Shown: positions 26,701 to 38,900 of the stretch, in pieces | Position numbering within the stretch: the first letter of the stretch is position 1 | How the letters are laid out: each line of letters begins with the position of its first letter | Assembly: GCF_030463565.1 (NCBI RefSeq) | Contig: NC_134652.1 | Coordinates: forward strand, 18,887,397-18,951,396 | DNA from: Pelecanus crispus | Lineage: Eukaryota > Chordata > Aves > Pelecaniformes > Pelecanidae | Length of the DNA: 64,000 bases | Direction: 5' to 3' | Notes under the pieces: model-generated | Databases searched by the model: none | What the model was told of the DNA's origin: nothing | The model's input: only the letters and a program-made list of their open reading frames with translations | Position numbers and translations under genes: made by a program

Positions 26701-29700
26701 GCTCCTCTCCTAAGTTCTCACTCTTCTCTCCAGCTGCAGTCGTGCAGTTTGGTTTCCCCCCCGGCTCCGTTTCTTAAATATGTTATCCCGGAGGTGCTAC
26801 CACTGCTGCTGATTGGCGGCTTGGCCTTGGCCAGCGGTGGGTCCGTCTTGGAGCCGGCTGGCATTGGCTCTGTCTAGGGTAAGCTTCTAGCAGGTTCTCA
26901 CAGAAGCCACCCCTGTAGCCCCCCTGCTACCGAAACCTTGCCATGCGAACCCAATATAGGGCCCATAAAGCTGAAGAGGATCCTTGGGGTTCTTCATTCA
27001 GAAGTGTATAATGTAAACAAAATGAAAGAACTATATATTACACATGTAAAAGTTTTCTTGATAGCCTAGGTGTGTTTGCCCCTTTTTATGACACTTCCCA
27101 CTGACATCTGTGAAACGACTTAAAGTGAGACAGATTTTTAGGGTAGGCATAGTTGCATGTAGTAGTAGTCTCCTGAAGAAATGCATCTGGAAGGGTTACC
27201 ACTACCTTGCTCTCTTCCCAACAGAAATCTCCGTGTGTGTGTGCATGTGTGTGTTGTAAAGTCTGTTAATTTTGTCTTGTAATTTAAAAGAATTTGCTAT
27301 AGGATGCTTTCAGGATTCCATGTTTCTCTCCAAGGTACTGCAATATGGTTATTTGTCTGCCTGATAGTTTAACTCAAAAGTGCAGAATTGTTATCAGGAT
27401 TGCTTGCAGTGCCATAATCTGTTGAAATGTACGCCTTCAGATAATTATTCAAAGGTGGCAATTACTTTGTTTAGATACATGTAGGTAATTTTTGAAACGT
27501 ATGTATGGAAAAGAAGCTTCAGTAACAGGAGTGAACCATGCTGTACTATGTGTCATGTTCCATAGTGGGTAAATCAGGTGTGCATCACCTCAGTTGCGTT
27601 TGCAGTTTTGAGAAAAAGCCTAACTTCTGTCCTTGGCCAGAGATGGCGTGGCGCTCTCGATGTACACTTTCAAAAAGACCAGTGCTTTAGGACAGACTTC
27701 CTTCGGAAGCCTCTGAAATAGCATGTCTGTAATGTCCTAAGAGTACGGTGTCTTAAGAGAGTTAGTAAACTTGTTTGTCGTCTTATTTCACACCTAGATC
27801 AGAGAGTTGTGATACAAAGTGTGAATTTCTTTTAAATACTGTGATGATTTATTTCTATAATGGTAAGCAGTTCTGTCTCAGGAGTTTCTTCACTAGTGTG
27901 CTGAAGAGGGTTGATTTGTTGTTGTTCCCACAAGATGGAGCTATATACATATGTAATTAATACGGAATTTCTACTGCTAGTGAATCTTAAGGATCTGTCA
28001 AAATACTGTTTTAGATCACAGATCACCATTTTATTAGTATCCCTGCAGAAAACAGTGTAATATAGAACATAAAGTAGTAACTCTTATTTTAATGAGGTAG
28101 GCTACTCTTGTGGTTAAGGCAGTGTGTTGGGACATACACAGTATTGATTTCTTCCTCCTCAATTTTAAACATTTATTCCCTGTATGATTTTGAATTAAAT
28201 ATTGCGATAGTACGCATGAGAAATATCAGTCAGTACTTTGTTTATCATCATTAAACTGAAGTGTAAGTAGCTTCAATACTGAGAAAAAAATAATAAATAC
28301 TGATTCTTATAACAGTGAGTACTGTATTGCCTATGCTACATCATATGTGCTTCCAGAATTTCTGGCGTTGTCTGGAATTGTTTGATAACATTTTAAAGAG
28401 AAATCTTCTGATTGCAAACTATTTCCCTCTTTCGGTATTTTAACAGCATGTCTGCCAGTGTTGGCAGATCTGAAATGGATAAAAAGGTATCAAGACAGCC
28501 AAGCTGAACTGCAGCTACTGGATACCCCAAAATCATCAGGCAATAACTAAGTCCAAAAAAACAGTGCATTGCTACCACCAAAGAAAGTTTGGTGGTATGA
28601 ACACAAGTATGGAGTTCCTCTTGCACCATCTTTTTACAGTCTTGTTCTCATTTTAGTATATTTGGTCTACTGTGTTTTACTACTGTTTTCACTTACAGTT
28701 ATGTTACACCACTTACAGTTACGAGTTCACAGCAATAGATGGAAGTCTCCTGTCTTTGTGATAGTGATACTCCTTTCTCACTTCCCTTTGAGAACATTGG
28801 AAGGAGACCTAAACTTGGAGACTCCTTCCACCCTTAAATGAAAGGCTCAAGGAAGCAATAATAAATTGGAACTTTTTGCTGATTTTCGCTTTAGCATCCA
28901 GTGCAGTATATATGGTGAGTCCAGCCCATTCAGGGGAAGCTGCTGCATGCCTCATATCTGTGAAGGCACTATATGATGCCTCTGGTCCTCCTAATCTTTT
29001 TATTTCTTCTTGAGCAACGGTACTCTGGAGACAGGTGGATGTCCCTCTTATGACCACCCTATAGGTTCCAACATTGCTAACCCTTCTCTTATAGAGACGG
29101 AGCAGCACTCATGTAACCAGCCTGTACTGTATATTTTGGAGCACTACAACATCAGTTGTTGAGCCTTTTTCTCAATCCTTCCCCATTTATTTACAGGTAG
29201 CAGTGATATGATGTACATGCTTCCTCCCATGTCCTCAGATACAGAACATTATGTTGCCTAATGAGAGCTCACAATGCTGACTATGCGTCTTGCACCCTTC
29301 TTTCCTCCCAGGCCAGGTTGCTGCTTCTCCCTCCAGCCAGTACCAGGTTCTGGGAGCAAGTGTTTCCCACTGGCAGGTGTGGGTCACTCAGCCCTTTAAA
29401 CCTCAGTTGTCCTGGGCAGCCTTGAGGGATCCCTTTCAGGCAGTCCGACAGGAGCCTCAAGAGGAGAGTCTGACTGTCACACATTTGCTCCTTCCAGCTG
29501 TCATTTCAAACTGTGATGGGTAGAAAGGGTGAGGGCTTTTCTTCCTCTTTCTAAACCATGTAATGCGTCAACAACCTTGGATTTTCCCCTGGTGCAATTG
29601 GGAGGAAGGAGATTGCCTTTCAGTACCATAGCCTGATTTTCCTGTCAATCATAAGCAAAAGGGGGATATTCTAGGAACATTGTATTGAATAGGTAAATAT

Positions 29701-32700
29701 CTATAGCAAGCAGGCTATCAGATATTGGCTTTCTTCAAGACAGCTTATTACCTTTCTCATTTCTCTAACTTCAGTTGCTTCTCTGAGTATATTCTCTAAG
29801 GTCGAAGGAACTCAAAAAGGATGAAGCATCTTCTTACAAGAGTCTTTTCAATCTCTTCTATACCCTTTTCTTCCTTGAAAGGTCAAGTTCTTCTCAGACA
29901 CTCAACTGTAGGTTTGTTGAACAGGTGGTGATGACCCCAGATCTTGGCAGAGCCCAGCTGTCTGGTTAGAAAAGAGGATCTTGAAGAATATGGGAAGTCA
30001 TACTTCTCCAAGAAGGCTAGTAGGGAAGTACTTTCTCTCTACTCAAGAGTTTTAGAGGCTTTGACTGACTGTTGCCTGGGTCTTGAACTTAAGACTGTAC
30101 TTCTACAAGCAACATTGAGACCATTGGAACTTCAGCCCCCCCCCCCCCCCCCCCCCTTAAGATTTTTTAAATTTTAATTTTTTTTAAAGCAGCTTTTCCT
30201 TACAGATTTCTGGAGAACACTTTGTAATTATGAAAGGAAGTTAGAGGCTAAAAAAAGCAATTTAAAGATTTTTGATCTCCTGCTTTTTCAAATGCTGCTT
30301 GTTTGCAGTACAAACATGTTTGTATATGTATGACTATATCATCCTTGTATTGTCGCTCTTACTCTATCTGAACAGCTGCTTCAAAAATTACCTGTCTTTG
30401 CTATTGTTGCTATATCAAGTTAATTAATGAAATTTTGGAACTGCCTTTGCCTTTCCTTTTTTGGGAGAATTCATACCTTTGATTTCCAGTGCAGTTCTCT
30501 GTAATACCTCCTTTCTTGCTTCCACTACTAAAGTCTAAAGCTTTAAATTGCCCCCATCTCCTTTGCTCACTCTCGTGCTTGAGCATTTTTCCACGCAGCT
30601 TTCTATTTCTGATGCGGCTCAACAAGCTACGCCGGTAATTTCTCCTGGAGCCATGTTTCCTGCTTGAGGTTTATATGTGTACTATTGAACTAATTAGTAA
30701 AATAAACCGGAAGACTTGATGCTAACCATTCCTGAAAGTTAGATCCCACTGAGGTAGCAGCCTTAGACATGTGCACGTCATGGTTTTGCTTTAGGAGACG
30801 TTGAGCGCGGGCAGGAGGAGGCAGGGAGCAGTGGGGATTGCCTTCCGCCAGGGGTCTGGCTGCTGCCGCACAGTGCTCCGGCTGTTCTGGCTGGAAGCAT
30901 CCAACCCTGATTTAGTTGGATAACTCTGATGTTAGGAATACCAGAAATGCAAATTTGTATGTTTGCACTTCTTTATATTTAGCAAAGAGTGGAATTTGAT
31001 GGAAAAGCGATCCATGCTATTTGAGGTGGTCAGAGAAACCGATTCTTTTGTACCCGTATTTGAGCATTAGGGCATAAATAACAGACCAGTGAGGCTCAGG
31101 TCAACCGTGATGTAACTGGTTAAGCACCTGGATTAATGCCATAAGGGCTGGGTTCAATTCTCAGTTTTGCACCATCTCTTTCTTTTAATGCTGATTTTGG
31201 TGGAATGGATCACAAATGATGCCACCGTAACATCAAGTTTGTGTGCTTTTTTTTTTTTTTTTTTTTTTGAGAGAGAGAGATTTCAATAAAGATCCTTGCA
31301 TACTGTTTTTAACTGGGGGAAAAAGTAAACTTTTATTTTCTTATTTGTATTTAACAGGTCTGTATATGATGACCAACCAAATGCACATCAGAGGTTTATG
31401 GAAAAACTAGATGCCTGCATACGTAACCATGACAGGGAGATAGAAAAGATGTGCAATTTTCACCATCAGGGCTTTGTGGATGCTATTACAGAACTTCTTA
31501 AAGTTAGGGCTGATGCAGAAAAATTAAAGGTAAGGAAGTTTTTCAGAGTTTTATATGCCATTGAATATATCGTTGAATTTGAAAGAAGGAACTTGGCTCT
31601 TTTACTGAAGAATAAGAATTTAGTGATTATCACGTACACTCTGATGTTTGCAACAATTTTTTAAAAGTGGATTATTTAGGATTTGTGACTAGAGCTGTGT
31701 TGCCTGATCCAGTAATTTACATTTACGAAGCTGAATATTTTATTAGATCTAATTCTGATTTTATTTTTTTTAATGTATGTTTTCAGAAAACATTACCAAA
31801 ATTATTTTGCCCTTTTTAAAGGCTTTCTCAGAAGGTAAACAACAACAAATGGTAAAGCCAGTATTTCTTACATAAGTCTTTTTCTACTTATGCATTTATA
31901 TATCAGACCTTAGAAAAATTTAAATTCTTGATTAGAAAAATAAAAATACTGCAATTATGCATGAAAAATACATTTTATTTACTCTGTAATGAGTAGGAGA
32001 GTAGGTAGAGTTAGTAGTTTTCATGAGAACTAAGATTTACTCCCAAATCAGAACGCAGAATAGTGAATCATGAGATCCCTCCCTTTTAGCTCTCTTTACA
32101 CTTTTGAGAGCAAAATATGCACACCAGACAGAATGAGCATAGTTCATCAGAGGTTATGATTAGAAGAGCATTATATAAAGGATATTCAGATAACAAGAGA
32201 CCAAATACAGCGTCAATGAGGTCATTGAGCATCTTTGTTCAGAAATTAATGAGATTTTTAATAAACTAGAATGTGCTTCCTTATTATGATGACCTAATGA
32301 GTCACTTACTATGTGGGAAAATCTGAGGTCGAGCTTTGCCTGCACCTGCAGCATTAAAATGTTGCTGTGGTTTGGAGATTTCCACGTTTGATGTTAATCA
32401 ACCACCCGGTGTTTGCATTCAGCAAAGTATGAATGTTTAATTACCATAAAATGCAATCACCATTTCTTACAGACAATGAATGGCCCATAGAGCTCATTGA
32501 GGTTATCAAAAAGGGACCAGTGGTCAATTGGGTCAATGATTTGAATTGTTTGACAGACCTACAGAAACAAGGAAAGTTCAAAAATCCCAAGTAAATTTGA
32601 GAAGTTTGCCACAGAATCTGTTAGAAAGAACTGTCATAAGTAATTGAAGTTAACAAAAGCCCTTTGCGATCAAAAGTTCAAGTTCAAGCTGTAGAGTTAA

Positions 32701-32949
32701 TTTGAATTTGCATTTCTTTGTTCTAAGTTTCTCATGAAGCATGATCTGATTACAAGGGTGAGCAGTCACATCAGGGCAATATATGCATATTTGTCTAACA
32801 AAGGTGAAATTATTTTTAAGGTCCAAGTTACTGATACCAACCGAAGGCTTCAGGATGCTGGGAAAGAGGTGAGAAAATGGTGCTTCCTATATGGGCATTA
32901 TGAATATTTGTAGCAGATTAAATTTATTTGCATAATTCAATTGTTATTG

Positions 32950-32982
<33 letters not shown>

Positions 32983-35900
32983 TCTAAGGTGATAGCCCAA
33001 ACAGAGGAAATCATCCGATGCAGAGTTCAGCAACGGAATATTACAACAGTTGTGGAAAAACTACAGTTGTGTCTTCCAGGTGAGTGACCTGTAGCTAAAT
33101 ATGATGGCAAATTAAAGTACTACACAACAGCCAAAACTGAAAAGAATTTATTTTTTAAGTTGTTGTCCTGTAACATCCAGTTTAATAAAAAAATTAATGG
33201 GTTTTAAAAAGATGTCAACATGTAAGTTCCATGTCTTTTATAATATTTGACGTAGAGCAATTATGCCACTTTTTGAGAAGACAGTGAGACATACAAATGA
33301 TGCAAACAATGTAGCCACATACAGCTTTAAATGAAGTAATATTTTGAATATGATAAACAATGAATTTGTTGCTTAAGAGGGTGGATTTTACTGTTTGAAT
33401 TCTTGGGAAAATACTAATGATTATTTCAACATTGTACTTCTAGCTCTGTGTCATTACAGGCTTTTTTTTTTTTTTTTCGTAAAACATAAGGGCTCTAAGT
33501 GATGTATCAGAAAGGTAATAGAATAGGATTGCACACGGCTCTATAAGGGTTTTATCCTGTTTGTGATATTGGTGTAAAACAGATTAGAGAATTTTGCTTT
33601 GTAAAGTCTTGCTGTCGACTTCTTATGAGTACAGTAGGTGGTACTGTTGCCATTTAATGGAGACAGGTCATAGACTGGAAATGCAGATAAAGTTACGGTA
33701 TGTAGTAAGTGAATGAATATGCTTGATATAGATACAGTGTCTACTGTTTTGTTTAATCTTAATTCTTTTTCGTTTAAAAGCTGTTAAGAGCTCAGGGTTT
33801 TTTTCTTAGTTGCTTTCTAGAGTATTTTTTGCTAGTTTTATCAGATTTATGTTACAGTAGGAATTAAATAAGGTAAGTTTAGCGTATCCTTTTCTAGAGT
33901 TTATTTTGTCCTTTACAGTATGTTTTCCTCTTTGATTAACTAAAGCCACAGTAAGATCCATGGGTTAATCTGCTTGTTTTTATGCAGTGCTGGAAATGTA
34001 CAGCAAACTAAAAGAACAGATGAATGTAAAAAGGTGAGTGAACTTATTTCTGTGAGTAAAATACAACATTTGTAAGTAAACTGATAGAATAGCAAACACT
34101 AATGTAGAGAAGTAAATATTCCAAGTTCTGTAGCTTGGTATGTGTAGTCTTCTTTTCATAACACCTTGTCTGTGCTTCAGGAATGTCATTGTAAGTGAAC
34201 AAATGTTATATTAAATATAAAGACTTTTAGAAGCTTAGCGATTGATATGAAAAATAATGCTTACTTAAATAAGCATGACATGCAGTGAAATTATGATTAT
34301 AAAGTGTGAAGTAAAGTGTATTATTTTTTAATACTTAAAAAAGTTTAAGAAGCAAGAACAATAAGATCCTTAGGGAGTAAAGATCTTTCAGAGTACGTTA
34401 ATACCTGATTAATATATCATAATGTATTTAAATCAAAATCATAATCCAAGAAAAAGGAACATTTCACTCCACATGCCTTTCTTTAGACCTATCTGGTATC
34501 TCTATGCTAATCTTTTGTGTATATGGGACTATGAGAATGAAGTGCAGAAAACGTATTGTGGTTTGGTTTTTTCTCTCTCTGTGACAAATTGACTTGTTAA
34601 AAACAAATTAAAATTGTAATTAAAAATAAATTTCTAGAATAATGGTTTCTAGCTGGTACGTGACCAGTTGCTCCTTCCTCTGTTGTATCTTCACTTTTCC
34701 ATCTTCTCAGAGTGCCACTCTCTGCTGCTGTAATCCCAGTATCCCCAGTTCTCTCTCTGTGGCAGCTTGGCTGCCTCTGCCCCCCGTAGCTGTCATCCTG
34801 TCCCGCCGGGGCTGATGCTGCTGCCTTGCACCTCACACCCACCCACCCGAGGAATACTACTGCCGCTGTTTTCTTCCTCCTGATTTCTACAGCATCATTG
34901 CCACCTTCATCCCTGCCTGCTTTTCATACAACCTCAGTCACACCAATTGCTCTGTCTTCCCTTATGGATTCATGATCATTGTCATTGCCTCTTTGCGTGC
35001 CTGGCACCACTGCAGGGAGCTCCTGCTAACAAGTCTGTCTGGACCTGACTGTTTCCATTTGGCACTAGCTATGCATAGTCAAGTGTCTACAGGGCTACTG
35101 TGTCATCTAGATTTACTTTTGGACTGTTTGTCTGGATTTCTGTTGTCTGGCTAGCCAACACCTCCTGCCATACCGCTGAACATCTGAAAACCCTCAACAA
35201 CGGCCACTGTGTATGAGTAAATCATCTCTAAAGCCTGTGTGCAGACATGTCCAAAATGCATCAGATCTAGCGTACACATCGGATCAATCAGCACTGCCGC
35301 AAATCTGATGCATCTTCAGCAGTGGTATATGTGCTACATGATACCTGTGCACACATGCTGTCTGGGAGGTCTTCTGCAGAAATATAAGAGCTTTAAGAAT
35401 AACATAATAGCTATGGCATTATGCTGTCTCTTACTGCAATCAAAACTTGCTAAATGTGAAGCAGTGTGGTAGATCTTATCAGCTTGACTGCTATACACTA
35501 TTTCCTCTGAACAGGACACTGGTTCGACATCTGCTTAGAGTAGCTGGCAGCATGTTGTTGCAGTGCTCTTGGAGCAGCTCAGCAGAAAGATGTAAACAGT
35601 CTGGCGCCCTTGCTACTCTGGTCAGAGAACAGACTGCAGGGTGTGCTGTGTGAATCGCACCGCTTCCGTCTGCAAAGTGGTCCGTAGAGTGTGCTATGTT
35701 TAGTGTGTTGAAAATATGGAAACACTGGGATCAAGGCCTGCATTCTACCATTCCCTTGCTCTGTCAGGCAAGACAAGCAGCATCCCAGTTTTAGAACTGC
35801 AAGGGACGTTACAGTTCCTGATGTCATCATGGAGAGATCACTTAGGTGAGACAAAATTGCAGATGGCTTTTAGCATTTTGACTCCATGTTCACTAGTAGT

Positions 35901-38900
35901 TTTGTGGAGTCCACTGATGGCTGATGTGCTTTCTAAGAAATCATCAGTACTCTTTAAAACTAAATTTCTATTAAGAGATTCAGATCTGAGAATTTTCCTG
36001 TGGAAGGAGTTGCCAGACAGGAAGTCTTAAAAGTCAAAGGACGATACACTGAATTGAAGGGTTTGGACATGTCGTTGTCATACCATAAAAAGATCTAAGG
36101 GAGAGAGGAGATGCCATAGTTTTGATGTACTATACCTTGAAATCACATGGAGTGCAGAAGGTTTAGACTCTGCTGCAGGCTACTGCTCCAGCTCAGAAAT
36201 CTCTTTCATTAGCTACACTACAGTTACTACTTTGCCTATGACTTACAATTCCCTATAATACAACCTAGAGGTGGGTATCCTGTGGAACTTGCAGGTAATT
36301 CGAATGGTAATTTCCTTGTGGCTTAGCAGGCAACAAATCCAAAGAGTGAGTGTATCCTGGCCTTTATCACTAAGTGATTGAGCAATAGCAAGGACAGTGC
36401 AGAGACCTGATAGCTGATACGTGCAGGTACAAAGAATTTCAAAACTGACCTTCCTAAGTTTTGCTGTGAAGCTTTCCTGGAAGAGTCAGAAAGAGGAGCA
36501 TTTGTAATCCCTCACTTAAAAAAAACAACGAGGGATGTTTATTTGAGGCAAAGATAATTTTTCTCATAAACCTTCACTGAGGTTGTTAATGCAGCAAAGC
36601 TTTCATTGGTCTTTTAAAAAAAGACCTCTTCTTTTGACTTTTTCTGCTTGCAGCCTTTTAGAATATATTTTCATTATTCCATTGTCTTACAGTCTTGCAC
36701 TATGAATTTCTAATCTTTAAAGGAAGGGTAGAAGAAAGTGTGGATATTCTATACTTCTGGGGGATAGTTGTTTTAGGATAAAGATTGGAATTCCGTTTCC
36801 TTTTCTCCATGGCAGACACCTTTTAAGATAATGCAGGATTTTGGGGCTGGAATACATACTGGTTTATGCAGATAGAATGGAGGTTTACTGAGGAGTCTAA
36901 AAAGCCATCTATTGATAGCAACTTTTGGTCCCTGTGAACATGGGCTACGTTTGAACTGATGACCTAGAGGTGAAAGGCTCTGTATCCTATTTATCTGTTT
37001 CCTGAGCCATGCATAACACAAGTTGACAAGAACTATAGTTGTGAGAGGAAGTAACTGCAGAATCTGCTCTAAACAGACACAATTGGCTGGAAAGAGTTAT
37101 GGAGGGTTTAATGTCTTAGCTGAGGAAGCACAAGGGAGAGGCGTGGTTTCTCCACTGCTCTCCAAAACACCTAGCGGGGGCTATGCATGTAGACCGAACT
37201 ACCTAGATCTTTAATTTTAAGTCAGAGATAAGATCATCACATATTTTATACAGCTCTGATACCATGGCCTTTGCGTTTAGATCTTGGTATGTGTCTCTGG
37301 AGAAAGCTCCCAGCTGCTTCAAGAGATTGTGGTCTAATTGGGAATTGTTAGAACTGGTGTTTTTGCAAGTCTTCTTCCACAATGAGTATTACAAAAAAAA
37401 CCCCAAACTCGCCATACAATGAAAATAATTGAAGAAATCAATCTGCTAAGGTTGTTGCTGAATCTTCTTGAATCTACTTTGAGAAGGACTAAAGAAAGAG
37501 TATGGTCTTTCAGGGTGAGCTTTTTGCCCTGAAAGACTTAGATTTGTTTTCTGAAGTTACTATAAGCTTTCTTCCAAACTGTGGGAAAGACAGAGTTGAT
37601 TAGTTATTTAGGTTACTAAGTCTCACTGAGACAGTCATGCAGCCTTTCTCTGCATAAACCTTCCAAGCATTCAAACAAACCTGAGGACATAAAGGATGCA
37701 AATAGGAAAGCTTCATAATTTATACAATTTGGTTCTACCCATGTCTGTAAAAAAAACCCCATCAAAACATATATTTGCTACTGAACTGTCAGCTGCTTGC
37801 TTTCTCACTGTTCTCACAACCCTATTTGTGTGATAATTTCTATTTTTTAAAAAAAATCTATCATGTCATTATGGATGAAAAAGGTATTCCACAGATCTTG
37901 GGGTTTTTGCACAGCAACTCTTTAATCTGATTTTCAGAAATACTGCGCTTTGGACTCACTTTACAGAAGTTTCAGAGTTAGTAGTGCCTTGATCTCAGTT
38001 CATAGTCCTTTGGGGCAACTGATAAAATTGGTGTGCTGGGGAAGTTTAAAAATTAGGTTTAGAATTGTTAAGGTAACTAGATTTAAAAACAAAATAAATA
38101 AATAATTGTTACTGTGGTGAAAAGTTTTCAATTGCAATTTCAATACATCATCTTCAAGAACTCTGTGAATGTGACTTTTCTATAGTATTATTGAAGAATT
38201 CCAATAAGGTCCCTTAAATTTGTTTGGTAGAGTACAAAAAGTTTTTCATATTTACTTAATGGAAATGTAGTAAGCAGGAATATACAGTATTTGCCTCTGA
38301 GGGAAGCACAAAAGTTGGAGAACACCACTAATTTTTCTTTGTAAATTAAGTTTGTTTCCTTAATTAAAATAAAATGAGAATTTTAAGGTTATTGTCTCTC
38401 CTCTTATTTTTTTCAGCAGGAAATTTTGGGACATGACTACATGTTTCTTTATTCAAAAGGCTTGTGTACAAATGCATTATTCGCAGTAAAATTCACAGCC
38501 TTTGAGTTCAACTTGTTCCTGTCCTATGTAGCTTCTTGACTGGTCTAGTTTAACTTGATGGGGCTTTTTTAGTAAGTTACAATATTTCTCTTAACTGCAT
38601 CCAAATGACATTGCGTTCATAAAAATCTTAAAAGTTCTCTCTGTCATTTAAAACATAACTTAATACTTTGTGTACACTAAAGTAATGGTCACTTTCTTTT
38701 TCTTTTGGATTTTTTGTGTGTTGACATTTCAAATTCTAATACAGACCTGACTACTTTGTGCCTGGGACATGGACATTTTGTAAAAAGCCAGCTCAATTTT
38801 AGACTATGATGATGCAAACCACTAATGCTAATCTTCTGGGGGTTTTTGGTGGGGTTTTTTGTTTGTGGTTTTTTTGTTGTTTTTTTTTTTTCTCCCCCCA

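Larger units (their letters stand above)
12707..31357 (+). other. EXOC6: EXOC6 intron 1 (18.65 kb)
   Basis: Donor GTGAGG and acceptor TTTAACAG. The first 700 bp belong to the CpG island. The rest is AT-rich and contains a T41 run (20686-20726), the first solo LTR (25901-26958), a TG-rich microsatellite near 27231-27255, a C21 run (30136-30156), a SINE head (about 31095-31175) and T22 followed by GA repeats (31247-31280). Many short open frames occur, and none shows a recognisable domain or splice context. I saw no RNA gene. Confidence 0.85.

Noticed and set aside
26238..26877. Candidate proteins of 147-210 codons
   Set aside because: They lie wholly inside a solo LTR, antisense to it, and recur in the second LTR.
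29281..29523. Overlapping plus and minus frames of 67-77 codons
   Set aside because: Open on both strands and similar to nothing known. Judged chance in a moderately GC-rich stretch.
31095..31175. A functional tRNA gene
   Set aside because: Only the T-arm pairs well. The acceptor and D arms do not, and the anticodon arm has just three good pairs. A SINE head is the better explanation.
31398..31664. 88-codon frame beginning inside exon 2 and running into intron 2
   Set aside because: The first part is the real exon 2 frame. After the GTAAGG donor at 31530 the sequence is intronic and conservation ends.
35430..36040. Possible exon or retrovirus fragment around a 104-codon frame
   Set aside because: No recognisable domain, no splice context in EXOC6 phase, and no similarity I could name.
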